Assembly (NCBI RefSeq): GCF_000308875.1
Contig: NZ_BAGL01000014.1
Coordinates: forward strand, 51,473-115,472
DNA from: Nocardia transvalensis NBRC 15921
Lineage (GTDB): Bacteria > Actinomycetota > Actinomycetes > Mycobacteriales > Mycobacteriaceae
Length of the DNA: 64,000 bases
Direction: 5' to 3'
In this document: positions 34,621 to 43,534 of the stretch, one piece after another
Position numbering within the stretch: the stretch's first letter is position 1
How the letters are laid out: each line of letters begins with the position of its first letter
Made by a program: the position numbers and the translations under genes
Notes under the pieces: model-generated
What the model was told of the DNA's origin: nothing
Databases searched by the model: none
Seen by the model: only the letters and a program-made list of their open reading frames with translations

Positions 34621-35796
34621 ATGACACGCACCCTCGCGCCGGCTTCGGGACCAGCGCGACCGATACCCGGCGCCGCACTGCGGAGCCGGGGCTTGCTGAC
34701 GGGATACTTCGCCGGACTCGGCGTGGTGATGGCCGTCTGGGGGACCCGGATCCCCGCTGTTCAGGAGTCCGCCGGGCTGGACACCGCGGGGTTGGCCGCG
34801 GTACTTCTCGCCGCCGCGATCGGCATGGTCGGCGGCCTTCAGGTGGGCGGCCGGTTCGCCGAGCCCGCCCGGCTTCCCTACCTGCTGACCGGCGGTGGAC
34901 TCGGTCTCGCCGCCAGCCTCGCGGTGGTCGGCGCGTGCCGGATTCCGATCGCGCTCGCCGCGGCGGCGCTGCTCTTCGGCGCCGCGCACGGCGTGCTGGA
35001 CGTCGGGTTGAACGCCGCGGCGGTCCGGTGCCAGGACGCCTACGGTCGGCCGATCATGTCGGGCCTGCACGCGGCCTACAGCCTCGGTGCGCTGGGCGGA
35101 GCGGTGATAGCCGCTGTCGCCGCGCGCAATTCGCATACGTACACCTTCGGTGTCACCGCGGTCGTGGTCATCGTGGCCGCGGTCGCGGTGGCGCCGATGA
35201 CCCGCTGTGTCGGATCGGTGGTCGCGGATCCCGGTCCGGTGGACACCGTGGTGGGCGGACTGTCCCGGTCGCGGGTCTGGCTGCTGGGCCTGCTCGCCGC
35301 CGCGTGCCTGCTCGGCGAGGGCGCGGCCGCCGATTGGTCGGCGGTCCACCTCACCGGGCTGCACGCGTCCGCCGCTACCGGCGCCGCGGCGTATGCCGGG
35401 TACAGCGCGGCCATGGCCGGCGGGCGCCTCGTCGGCGACCGGCTGACCGCACGCTTCGGTGCGCCGAAAGTCGTTCGGGCGGGGGCGATTCTGAGTTCGG
35501 CCGGACTCCTCGCGGGCCTGTCGGCAGGCGAGGTGTCGTTCGCGCTGGCCGGGTGGGCCGTCTTCGGCCTCGGTCTGTCCGTGACGATTCCCTCCCTGTT
35601 CACCGCGGCCGGGGTGGGCGGCCCGCGCGCGGTCGCGACCGTGGCCGTGACCGGCTACCTCGGACTCCTCGCGGGCCCGGCGCTCATCGGCGCCCTGGCC
35701 ACCGTGACGACCCTGCCCGGCGCACTCGCGCTCCCCGCCCTGCTCGCCGCGGGCGTGGCCTTCCTGTCTCATCGAGCCCTGGAGAACCGGTGGTAA
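34621..35796 (+). CDS. MFS transporter, 12 helices
   Basis: 391 residues with twelve hydrophobic segments. The N-half loop has the family-like GTRIPAVQESAGLD, and the second half GRLVGDRLTARFGAPKVVR matches the MFS motif A between helices 8 and 9. The sequence is of the YbjJ/fucose-permease-like type (GLNAAAVRCQD). Substrate cannot be assigned. It overlaps the HAD-family gene by seven bases, implying co-expression. Confidence 0.82.
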   Translation: MTRTLAPASGPARPIPGAALRSRGLLTGYFAGLGVVMAVWGTRIPAVQESAGLDTAGLAAVLLAAAIGMVGGLQVGGRFAEPARLPYLLTGGGLGLAASLAVVGACRIPIALAAAALLFGAAHGVLDVGLNAAAVRCQDAYGRPIMSGLHAAYSLGALGGAVIAAVAARNSHTYTFGVTAVVVIVAAVAVAPMTRCVGSVVADPGPVDTVVGGLSRSRVWLLGLLAAACLLGEGAAADWSAVHLTGLHASAATGAAAYAGYSAAMAGGRLVGDRLTARFGAPKVVRAGAILSSAGLLAGLSAGEVSFALAGWAVFGLGLSVTIPSLFTAAGVGGPRAVATVAVTGYLGLLAGPALIGALATVTTLPGALALPALLAAGVAFLSHRALENRW

Positions 35797-36434
35797 TCGC
35801 ACTATCTCAGCAGCCCGCGGAACTCGACGCGGTGATCTTCGACTACAACGGCGTCATCGGCCTGCAACCCACCGAGCCCATGTGGAGCGGGCTCGCCGAA
35901 CTCGCCGGATGGCACCCGGGTCAGCTCGGGCACTTCCAGAACGTCTTCTGGGGCGCTCGCGAACCCTACGATTCCGGCGAATTCACCGACGCGGACTTCT
36001 GGGCCGCCGTCCTCGGCCGTCGCCCGGACCCCGACCTGCTCACCCGGCTGCGCGCCGTCGACACCGCCCTGTGGATCCAGACCGACCCGCGCGTCGTCGC
36101 CCTGCTCCACCAGGCTCGCCGGGCGGGCCTCCCCATGGTGCTGCTCTCCAACGCGCCCCACCCGGTCGGCGATGCCTTGGACGCCGCCGACTGGCGCACC
36201 CTGATGACCGACGCCCTCTACTCGGCCCGCCTCGGCCTGAACAAACCCCACCCCGACACCTACCGAAACGCCCTCGCCGCCACCGGAATCCACGACCCCG
36301 GCCGCGTCCTGTTCATCGACGACCGCCCCGACAACTGCCGAGCCGCCGCAAGCCTCGGCCTACGCACCCTCCACTACACCGGCACCCCCACCGACATAGA
36401 AACCCACCTCCGCCTCACCACCGTCACTACCTAG
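35790..36434 (+). CDS. HAD-superfamily protein with altered motif I
   Basis: 214 residues from GTG 35790, with GGAG five bases upstream. HAD motifs II-IV are present (LLSNAP, NKPHP lysine, FIDDRPDN). In motif I the usual DxD is DYN (Asp18, Asn20), so the general acid/base aspartate is lost while the nucleophile remains. The enzyme may be slow, act as a different class of HAD, or be a binding protein. It is coupled to the MFS transporter. Confidence 0.78.
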   Translation: MVIALSQQPAELDAVIFDYNGVIGLQPTEPMWSGLAELAGWHPGQLGHFQNVFWGAREPYDSGEFTDADFWAAVLGRRPDPDLLTRLRAVDTALWIQTDPRVVALLHQARRAGLPMVLLSNAPHPVGDALDAADWRTLMTDALYSARLGLNKPHPDTYRNALAATGIHDPGRVLFIDDRPDNCRAAASLGLRTLHYTGTPTDIETHLRLTTVTT

Positions 36435-36446
36435 ATTCGGACCGAT

Positions 36447-36977
36447 CTACGTCGGCCGAAGCTGGGGATGCGGGCCGGGCACCGGTGTCAATGTGGTGTC
36501 CGGTGTGAGTACGGTCCCCTTGTCCACAGCGAACACCTGGTCGAAGTTGCCGCTCCAGTCGATCGTCTGGCGGGGCTGATCTCCTTTCAGGAAAAGGTAG
36601 TAGCCGCGGTGTGGACCGTCGCCGTCGGCACTGCGTGGTTTCGGTGCGTTCTTCCAGCAGACACCGGAAGTCCCTGCGAGGGCATCTATTTGATCGGCGC
36701 GCGTGTTCTGGGGAATGTCGACCATGCGGTCCCAGTCCCCGCTCCAGCCGGCGGCGGTGGTGATGGCGATCAGAGTGGTAGGTGCCGACGCCTCGGCGGC
36801 CTGTGCGGCCTTCTCCTTGAAACCCACTCGGGGACCCAGGTTTTCTTTGACGGGAGACAGGTCGAATGTCGTCGTGCACCCGGCACCGGCGTCACCATCG
36901 TCGGAGCCGTCCAGCAGACCGCAACCCGCACTCGTCAGCAGAGCGCCGATCGCCAGGGCAGCAACGGCGTTCTTCAT
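36447..36977 (-). CDS. lipoprotein of unknown function
   Basis: 176 residues from ATG 36977. Lipobox TSAGC with Cys19 after a short hydrophobic signal. The acidic linker GLLDGSDDGDAGAG is followed by a soluble domain containing a second Cys pair (AGCTTTF, SGVCWKN), likely a disulfide, and YYLFLKGD, IDWSGNFDQVF. Similar small lipoproteins with a CxxxF...W motif are frequent in Nocardia. No enzymatic motif is visible. Confidence 0.7.
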   Translation of the reverse strand: MKNAVAALAIGALLTSAGCGLLDGSDDGDAGAGCTTTFDLSPVKENLGPRVGFKEKAAQAAEASAPTTLIAITTAAGWSGDWDRMVDIPQNTRADQIDALAGTSGVCWKNAPKPRSADGDGPHRGYYLFLKGDQPRQTIDWSGNFDQVFAVDKGTVLTPDTTLTPVPGPHPQLRPT

Positions 36978-37035
36978 CGTTGTCACTGTGTGATCACTTC
37001 TTCCCTGGGAGCGGAACACCGACGCCTGGAACAGG

Positions 37036-37063
37036 AATCGCCACCCCGGAGGGGGTGGCGATT
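37036..37063 (-). terminator. strong terminator hairpin
   Basis: Perfect 12-bp stem AATCGCCACCCC / GGGGTGGCGATT with a four-base loop, about 50 bp downstream of the secreted 37111 gene on the minus strand and before the next lipoprotein gene. The outer A/T pairs resemble a factor-independent terminator. Confidence 0.75.
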
Positions 37064-37110
37064 CGGGGAACTCGGTGGAGTTCCGGGCTGCGATTTCCCG
37101 GGGTGGGGAG

Positions 37111-37677
37111 TCAGCGGCCGGTGATGAGGTTGTAGAAGGTGGCGTTGATTTCGCCGGAGTTGGGGCTGCCGATGGCGCCGCCGATGGCCGCGCCGACGAT
37201 GCAGCCGGGGATGACGAAGAGCCAGGCGCCGAGGAGGCAGCCGATGATGGCGCCGACCGCGCCGCCGTTCTGGACGCCCCAGACCCATTGGTTCACAAGG
37301 GCGTTGGCGGTGTCGGTGAACGCGACCTGACGCAGCGTCAGGGCGTGACCGTCGTCGCTGACGGTGCCCGCGACCGGGACGGCCGAGTCGTGCACGGTGA
37401 GCGGGATGGATCCGACGCTCTGGCCGTCGACATTGCGCACGTCGATGGCCTGGGCGGCGGGGTCCATGGCGAAGGTGCCCGAGGCGAGTGTCAGTGTCGC
37501 CGTGTGCGCGGCCTGGTCGACCTGGGAGGAGATGATCTGCTGAGCCGCGGGAGCGGGCGTCGGCTGAGCGGCGGCCGGCGCATCGGCACCCGCAGTGCTC
37601 GCGCCGATCGCCACCGCTGCCGCGGTGAGGACGGCAACGGTCGTACTGCGGCGGACGGCGCGTTTCGAGACTGACAT
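37111..37677 (-). CDS. Nocardia-type secreted protein with C-terminal glycine-zipper helices
   Basis: 188 residues from ATG 37677, with GAGG five bases upstream. Signal peptide ending ASTAGA. Residues 45-125 are a beta-rich domain (TATLTLASGTFA, VGSIPLTVHDSA). Residues 138-175 are hydrophobic glycine-zipper segments (GAVGAIIGCLLGAW, GCIVGAAIGGAIG). The layout matches the DUF8020-type family abundant in Nocardia. The zipper could insert in or associate with membrane. Role unknown. Confidence 0.72.
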   Translation of the reverse strand: MSVSKRAVRRSTTVAVLTAAAVAIGASTAGADAPAAAQPTPAPAAQQIISSQVDQAAHTATLTLASGTFAMDPAAQAIDVRNVDGQSVGSIPLTVHDSAVPVAGTVSDDGHALTLRQVAFTDTANALVNQWVWGVQNGGAVGAIIGCLLGAWLFVIPGCIVGAAIGGAIGSPNSGEINATFYNLITGR

Positions 37678-37882
37678 GTAGACCTCGCGTTCATCAACAA
37701 TTTGTTGGATGGATCGTCGCGAAAATACGCCTGATTCGGGCACGATGCCAACCGGGTTTCGCGGCGGCCCGTCCGAAAACCGCTATAGGCCATACCGTCG
37801 CGGCGTGGAATTGCCCCCCGCGCCGAATAATGCGACTGTGCTATGAGTCGGATTCGACCGCCGGACGCTGTGATATCTCCCA

Positions 37883-39124
37883 TCATCGCTCGCCGTCGAT
37901 ATCGTAGAAGTCCGGTGACGTGAGGCGGCGGACCGTGTTCGCGTCCCGGCGCAGGACCGCCTCGTCGTCGTGCATGAGAATCACGGCCCCTGGGCAAGTC
38001 AGATTGGTGACGGTGCGCCGGATCGGGCTGCCCGGCCGCACTGCCAATTGCACATCGTAGAAACTCGTCAGCCGACGGAGTGCCGGGAGCCGTCGATATC
38101 CCCTCAGGAGACCTGATGCCGGGGCTATCAGGCGTACGACGCTACACAGGCGAGGCGTCTGCCGAATATCCCGATAGGTACGGAGAAATCGCGAAGGATC
38201 CAGATACGCTCGCACGGTCCAGTCGAGCTGGGATTCGCCCTGGGCGAGTTGCACATAGTACGGGAGATTGTCGCCGCACATCCGAGCCCCGATTTCGACC
38301 AGCACCGGACCGTTGTCGGTCATCCGGATCTCTGTGTGTGCCGGGCCGTGTCGAATGCCGAGAGCGTCGAGTACCCCCTCGGTATAGGCGGCCAGTTCAT
38401 CCTGTACAGCTCCGGTCCGCGGCATCAGGTGGTAGGAATCGGCGAGTTCCGGGACTCCGTTGACGGGAATCCGTGTGGTACTCCACACTTCGCAGATACG
38501 GTGGCAGCCGTCGCGGCTCGCGGTGTTCACCATATATTCGGTTCCGGCAAGGTACTCCTGCGCGACTACGCCGATATTCGGAACAGCGAAGATGTTCTTC
38601 GAACCATGTATGCGATCGAACGCGGCAACCGACTCGGCTGTGGAATCGCAAAAGAACACGGAATCGCCGGCGGAGCTCCGGAGCGGCTTCACCACGATGC
38701 GGCCGCCTATCGAATCGTGCCAGTCCGCCAGCTCGGTCGCCGATACGGTCGCCGTCTGCCGCGCGGCGGCCAGCCCGGCTCGCCGCACGGCCTCGACCAT
38801 CAGGTACTTGTCTCGCCGGGCCGCGCTCAGCAGCGTCCCATTCCCCGCGCAGCCGAGCTTCTCGGCCAGAGCATCGGCCAGTTCCACGCCCGTTTCACTG
38901 CCGGCCACGACGGCGATCGGGCTGTATCCGGCGACCGCGGCGGCGGTCGTCTCCAGGTCCCCGCTGTGGACGACGTTCCCGATGAACCTGGACAGGTCCG
39001 GATTCTCCGACCCCGGGCCCGGCTCGTCGACGGCGCTCTGAACTCTGATTATCTTCGTCCCGGCTTTTCTGAATTCCTCGATCAGCCGTTGCCGGCGGGC
39101 GTCCACGATAACGACGGAAGTCAT
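37883..39124 (-). CDS. ATP-grasp ligase (carboxylate-amine/L-amino-acid ligase type)
   Basis: 413 residues from ATG 39124, four bases after the reductase stop. ATP-grasp organisation: N-terminal pre-ATP domain (VVIVDARRQRL, VAGSETGVELADALAEKLG), ATP-binding RRDKYLMVEAVRRAG and IVVKPLRSSAGDSV, QEYLAGTEYMVN, and metal-binding LVEIGARMCGDN. This is the BacD/carnosine-synthase-like group that joins a carboxylate to an amine through an acyl-phosphate. It is the last gene of a four-gene operon with exporter, reductase and acyltransferase. Which substrates are joined is unknown. Confidence 0.82.
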   Translation of the reverse strand: MTSVVIVDARRQRLIEEFRKAGTKIIRVQSAVDEPGPGSENPDLSRFIGNVVHSGDLETTAAAVAGYSPIAVVAGSETGVELADALAEKLGCAGNGTLLSAARRDKYLMVEAVRRAGLAAARQTATVSATELADWHDSIGGRIVVKPLRSSAGDSVFFCDSTAESVAAFDRIHGSKNIFAVPNIGVVAQEYLAGTEYMVNTASRDGCHRICEVWSTTRIPVNGVPELADSYHLMPRTGAVQDELAAYTEGVLDALGIRHGPAHTEIRMTDNGPVLVEIGARMCGDNLPYYVQLAQGESQLDWTVRAYLDPSRFLRTYRDIRQTPRLCSVVRLIAPASGLLRGYRRLPALRRLTSFYDVQLAVRPGSPIRRTVTNLTCPGAVILMHDDEAVLRRDANTVRRLTSPDFYDIDGER

Positions 39125-39128
39125 GGTG

Positions 39129-40130
39129 TCACCGACCGACATATCGGATGAGACGGTCCGAATATCTGGCGCCGGCCACTGCGCCCGGCGGACTGGCGGC
39201 CTCGATCCTCGAGAGATCGTCCGCGGACAAGTCCAGATCTGTGGCGACTATATTTTCCTTCAGATGGCCGAGCGACCTGGTTCCCGGTATCGGGACGACA
39301 TCGGTGCCCCGATGATGAACCCAGGCCAGGGCCAGCTGTGCGACGGTCACGGACTTTTCCGCGGCGACCGCGCGCAAAGCATCGACAATGGCCAGATTGT
39401 GATTCAAATTGTCTTCGGAGAATCGTGGCAGCGATCGCCGGAGATCGCCTACCGGAAGCTGGTCCGCCGAGGTGATATCGCCTGTCAGCAGCCCGCGTCC
39501 GAGCGGGGCGAACGGGACGATGCCGATCCCGAGGCGTCGGCAGGTCGGCACTATCTCCGGTTCGATCTCCCGGTGCCACAGTGACCACTCGCTCTGCAGC
39601 GCGGTGACCGGGTGGATCGAGTGCGCACGGTGGACGGTCCGGGCCGATACCTCCGACATGCCCAGGTAGCGCACCTTTCCGGCCGCTACGAGATCCGCCA
39701 TCGTCCCCCAGGTCTCCTCGACCGGAATATCCGGGTCGACTCGATGCAGATAGTAGAGATCGATGTGATCGACGCCGAGCCTGCTCAGCGAATCGTCACA
39801 GGATCGGCGGACATAGGCGCTGTCGCCGCGTGCTCGCAGGTATCCGTCCGGGTCGTAGTAGATGCCGAATTTCGTGGCGAGCACAATGTTGTCGCGGTTA
39901 CCTGTCACGGCGCGCCCGAGTAAGCGTTCGTTCGTATGGGGCCCATAGACATCCGCGGTATCGAACAGCGTCACCCCCGCGTCGATCGCGTGTCGTATGA
40001 GCGACACGAACTCGGTATCGCTGCCGGCTGCCGCGGCTACGGATTTCACTCCGGGGTCGATTCCGCTCATCCGCATACAGCCGAGGCCTTGGGCGCCGAC
40101 CGTGAGCTCGCCGAGTCTTCTGGATATCAT
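39129..40130 (-). CDS. aldo-keto reductase
   Basis: 333 residues, TIM-barrel AKR. The catalytic tetrad is intact: Asp57 and Tyr62 (FDTADVYG), Lys87 (LATKFG) and His129 (YYLHRVD). The NADP-binding IPGTRSLGHLKENI lies near the C-terminus. The closest general type is AKR13/YakC, acting on aldehydes or ketones. In this operon it probably reduces a precursor or product of the ATP-grasp ligase. The gap to the MFS gene is 29 bp. Confidence 0.87.
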   Translation of the reverse strand: MISRRLGELTVGAQGLGCMRMSGIDPGVKSVAAAAGSDTEFVSLIRHAIDAGVTLFDTADVYGPHTNERLLGRAVTGNRDNIVLATKFGIYYDPDGYLRARGDSAYVRRSCDDSLSRLGVDHIDLYYLHRVDPDIPVEETWGTMADLVAAGKVRYLGMSEVSARTVHRAHSIHPVTALQSEWSLWHREIEPEIVPTCRRLGIGIVPFAPLGRGLLTGDITSADQLPVGDLRRSLPRFSEDNLNHNLAIVDALRAVAAEKSVTVAQLALAWVHHRGTDVVPIPGTRSLGHLKENIVATDLDLSADDLSRIEAASPPGAVAGARYSDRLIRYVGR

Positions 40131-40159
40131 GTCGATTCTCCGTGTTGTCGATGCAGGCG

Positions 40160-41410
40160 TCAGCCGACGGCCGCCGGATCGGCCATGGTTCGAATCCGCC
40201 CGAGCGGTGAGCGGAACAGATACAAGGAAGTCAGCACCATGGCTCCCGAGACGAGCAGCAGCGCATGCGCGGAGCCGGCGACGCCGGCCAGACTTCCGCC
40301 GATCAGCGCGCCTATCGGAATCGGACCGTACGAGGCCAATCGGGATGTCGCGTTCACCGCAGGTCGAAATTCAGGTGGCGGTACGACCTGACGCAGACCG
40401 ACCATGAATACATTGCAGCATGCTTGCGCGAACCCGTTGACGACGAAACCGGCGGCAAGCGCGATGGGTGCTTGCTTTCCGATCGAGATACCTACGAGAC
40501 CAGCGAGGAACAGGGCCGCCCCGGCGACCGTCACTCCCGCGGATATCGCAGCACCGGGTCGCAATCGATCCGCCAATTCGCCGATAGTCAGTGAACCGAT
40601 CAGCGCTCCGAGCGCGCCCGCGCCGAGCACCATCCCGGCAACGCCTGTGGATACCCCGAGCGTTCGTACCAGGTAGATCGTGAAAACTGTCAAGTACGCC
40701 TGCTGCTGCAAATTGAGCAGCCCTGTCAGGGTGCATATGCTGCGTACGACCGGCGTCCGGAAGACGAACCGCAGGCCATCGGTGACCGTTATTCTCGTGT
40801 CCGATTCCTTCGGGACATCGTGGTTCGCCGATCGCAAAAGGGAGAAGTTCATCGCTCCGAATGCGAACACGGCTGCGATACATGCTACGGCGATCGATGG
40901 CCCAGTTTCCCCGAGCAAAAATCCGGCGATGGCCGGGCCTGTGAGCTGAGTAACGGATAGGACGGCCTGAAGGGCGGCGACCGCGCGCACGACCATGGTC
41001 GTCGAGACCACCTGTGGGATTATCGTCTGGCATCCGATGTCATAGAAAACTGTCGCCGACCCGACTATGACCGCGACTACCACCAGGTACGCCAGCCGTA
41101 ATCCGGTAATCGCGTTCACCGCTATCAGGATGCCCAAGGCCGAAACGCGAACGACGTTACACGCCACCAACAGGCTCGGTAGTCTGCGTGTCACTCGTCC
41201 GGCCAACAGCGCCAGCGCGACGACCGGCGCGGAAATTGCCGCTGAAACGGTTCCCACCTGAAATGCGTTGGCGTGCAGGACGGTAACCGCCACCATGGGT
41301 AGTGAAAAATTTGTCGCCTGATATCCGAGTCTCGTGGCGGCATCTCCCGCCCACAACCTCCGAAATTCGCGTGAACGCAGGAGCGCGATGGAACCGGACG
41401 ATCCGAGCAT
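40160..41410 (-). CDS. MFS exporter, MdtH/enterobactin-exporter type
   Basis: 416 residues from ATG 41410, two bases after the acyltransferase stop. Twelve hydrophobic segments. The N-terminus FRRLWAGDAATRLGYQATNFSLP is typical of the MFS_3/MFS_5 drug and siderophore exporters, and GSLTIGELADRLRPG is the motif A repeat. It probably exports the product of the operon. Base composition is less G+C-rich than the core genes. Confidence 0.83.
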   Translation of the reverse strand: MLGSSGSIALLRSREFRRLWAGDAATRLGYQATNFSLPMVAVTVLHANAFQVGTVSAAISAPVVALALLAGRVTRRLPSLLVACNVVRVSALGILIAVNAITGLRLAYLVVVAVIVGSATVFYDIGCQTIIPQVVSTTMVVRAVAALQAVLSVTQLTGPAIAGFLLGETGPSIAVACIAAVFAFGAMNFSLLRSANHDVPKESDTRITVTDGLRFVFRTPVVRSICTLTGLLNLQQQAYLTVFTIYLVRTLGVSTGVAGMVLGAGALGALIGSLTIGELADRLRPGAAISAGVTVAGAALFLAGLVGISIGKQAPIALAAGFVVNGFAQACCNVFMVGLRQVVPPPEFRPAVNATSRLASYGPIPIGALIGGSLAGVAGSAHALLLVSGAMVLTSLYLFRSPLGRIRTMADPAAVG

Positions 41411-41412
41411 AT

Positions 41413-42498
41413 CTATGCCATCCCTGCCGAACTGCTCGCCTCGTGCTCGGCGTCCAGCCGGCCGGGCAGCGCGCCGGGACTCCACATGTGGCCTGACAAC
41501 TGCACCAACTGGCAACCGAAGGACACCTTCAACTGCCAGTTGAAGGTGCCGTAATTGATCCTCGAGACACCGAGACTCAACGCCGTCTCCACCAGCCTCG
41601 GAAACAGCAGCACGAAATAGGCGCCCTTGGCTTCGGGTCGCTGGCCCCACCACAGTCCCCGTATCGTGGACCCGTGCCGCAACGACAGGCTGAACGCTAC
41701 GAGGCGTTCGCCCATGCGGACGATGTGCAGAATACGGTCCGCGGGCGGATACAGTTCGATTATCCGGTCCAGCACAGCCGCTTGCGTACGGATATCGATC
41801 GGATGCCCATGTTTGCGCAGGGCGGCGATGCGCATCTCCAGGACCTGTTCACGGACCGAAGCGACATCCGCTTCCGCGAAATGCATGCCACCTTCGTCCA
41901 GGCGTCGTTGCAGTCGCCGCAGATCCTTGCGTCGCGCACTCGGTAGAAGCTTCAGATATTCTTCGAGCGTCGAAAAGTTCAGCACCATTTCGCACGACGG
42001 ATACAGCTCCAGCTGCCGAGCGCCGAATCGATGCAACGCCTGGCGAAGCGCCTCTTGTCCGTCGGGAACGAAGAGAAATGCAACGGAACCGGCTCCCTTG
42101 GACCGTGCCCACGTATCGATCTCCTCGAGCGCGGTGACCAGGAGATTCACCTCTCGAGCGCCGGGGCCCACCGGTATACATGCCCAGTTGGGCAGTATCG
42201 CCAGAACGGCCGGATAGAGGCGCCGATCGGAAGGTGAACCGGGCGGGCGTTCGTCGAATGCGGGCAATTCCCCGCGCACAATCGCGTCGATATCGTATCG
42301 GGGATCGTCGGGAGCGGAATCCAGCAGTCGCAGATGCAGCCCTAGAACAGGCTCGCCGCCGACCCGCGATACAAGCCAATACGGCTCGCCGGGAACCTGC
42401 GATCCGGTGGCATCCAGGCAACGCGAGGTGACCTCGATGTCGTCGGTTCCGGCTGCCAGGTATTCCCATTCCGGTGGCCTGCGGTGAGATATTTCCAT
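41413..42498 (-). CDS. GNAT/Fem-like (Acetyltransf_6) acyl- or aminoacyl-transferase
   Basis: 361 residues from ATG 42498, with GAGAGGG eight bases upstream; a TTG at 42531 is also open. Two GNAT-like halves. The second contains LKLLPSARRKDLRRLQRRL, ALRKHGHPID, and LFPRLVETALSLGVSRINYGTFNWQLKVSFG, as in the BioF2/FemAB-type family where aminoacyl-tRNA or acyl-CoA donates to an amine. First gene of the operon. It could add an amino acid to a small-molecule scaffold. Confidence 0.7.
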   Translation of the reverse strand: MEISHRRPPEWEYLAAGTDDIEVTSRCLDATGSQVPGEPYWLVSRVGGEPVLGLHLRLLDSAPDDPRYDIDAIVRGELPAFDERPPGSPSDRRLYPAVLAILPNWACIPVGPGAREVNLLVTALEEIDTWARSKGAGSVAFLFVPDGQEALRQALHRFGARQLELYPSCEMVLNFSTLEEYLKLLPSARRKDLRRLQRRLDEGGMHFAEADVASVREQVLEMRIAALRKHGHPIDIRTQAAVLDRIIELYPPADRILHIVRMGERLVAFSLSLRHGSTIRGLWWGQRPEAKGAYFVLLFPRLVETALSLGVSRINYGTFNWQLKVSFGCQLVQLSGHMWSPGALPGRLDAEHEASSSAGMA

Positions 42499-42974
42499 AT
42501 CCAGCCCTCTCAGACCTTTCGGGCATAGCAAATCAGTAATATTCGCGCGATCGGCGAGGGTTTCGCACGGACACGCTCGCGGGCGCTGATGCTCCGGTTG
42601 AACCGAGGCGTAATCCGTGTACCTGCTTATGGTGCCATGAAACTACGTGCCACTCAATAGGGGTACATTAAATGCCTGCAAAATACCTATCGAATACCTA
42701 TTGATTACCGACGTGGACGAATATCCGTATTGCTATCGGAGTGCGGGGAGGCCCCTGGGCCCGAGCGTCGGCGGGGCGGTCTGCGACACACGGCGGGTGC
42801 CGCGAGTGGCGGTGGTCGCGCATGCCCCTGCCGGGCTACCGTGTTGTCGCGGCGGCCGGCCTACCGATGCGGGTCGACAGGCGTCAGCGGGCGTGTGGCC
42901 ATGGCAATTCGGACTATTTGCTAAAATAGGCAATCAGTAGCCCGTAGTTGTTCGGTGGAAGGGAGTGGCTGAGG
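42499..42974. promoter_or_regulatory. 476-bp divergent control region with direct repeats
   Basis: A+T-rich by the standards of the window. AATACCTAT occurs twice at 42682-42690 and 42693-42701, 11 bp apart (one helical turn). On the ArsR side, TTGC (42918-42921) and GCAA (42930-42933) form an inverted repeat around TAAAATAG, close to a -10-like region. A 97-codon frame in the middle (42647-42940) has no ribosome site and unlike codon use, and is not accepted as a gene. Confidence 0.5.
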
Positions 42975-43304
42975 ATGCCGGGATCGAGCAGGCCGCTCTA
43001 CCAGATGAAAGCCGAATTCTTCAAAACCCTCGGGCACCCGATCCGCATCCGGGTGCTGGAGTTGCTGAGCCAGCGCGAACACGCGGTGTCGGAGATGCTC
43101 GCCGAGGTCGATGTGGAAGCGGCCAACCTGTCTCAGCAGCTGGCCGTCCTGCGCCGCGCCGGGCTGGTCACCGCGCGTCGCGAAGCGCTGTCGGTCACCT
43201 ACGCCATCACCTCCCCGGAGGTCGCCGAACTGCTCGCCGTCGCTCGCACGATCCTCACCGGCGTCGTGGCCAGTCAGGCCGAAGCCCTCGAACAGTCCGC
43301 CTAG
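42975..43304 (+). CDS. ArsR-family HTH regulator
   Basis: 109 residues from ATG 42975, with GGAAGGGAG eight bases upstream. Winged helix: FFKTLGHPIRIRVLELLSQREHAVSEML, recognition helix EAANLSQQLAVLRRAGLV, wing ARREALSVTYAI. No metal-binding Cys cluster (ELCVC) is present, so it is not a classical arsenic sensor. Close relatives usually precede a SulP-type anion transporter; none follows here. Confidence 0.85.
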   Translation: MPGSSRPLYQMKAEFFKTLGHPIRIRVLELLSQREHAVSEMLAEVDVEAANLSQQLAVLRRAGLVTARREALSVTYAITSPEVAELLAVARTILTGVVASQAEALEQSA

Positions 43305-43534
43305 CCGCGAACCGGGGACCGCTACGCCCGTCGCAACGTCAAGTCTTCGGCGCGATGTCTATGTCCGACAGGGCTTTTCTCCCTTCTGCGTCGTTTGCCG
43401 GAACGGGCCGACCGGCAATTTGATAAACAAATCCGCGAGGTATCTAATTTACAAGTTCTGCAATCAAGAACTCCTGTCCTGTGCCGGCTGGGGGTCGGTG
43501 GGTGATGCGACGCGAGGGGAGGGGGCGAGGACCC

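Noticed and set aside
42647..42940. 97-codon plus-strand frame in the control region
   Set aside because: No ribosome site, mixed codon use, low-complexity C-terminal part, and it covers the likely promoters.
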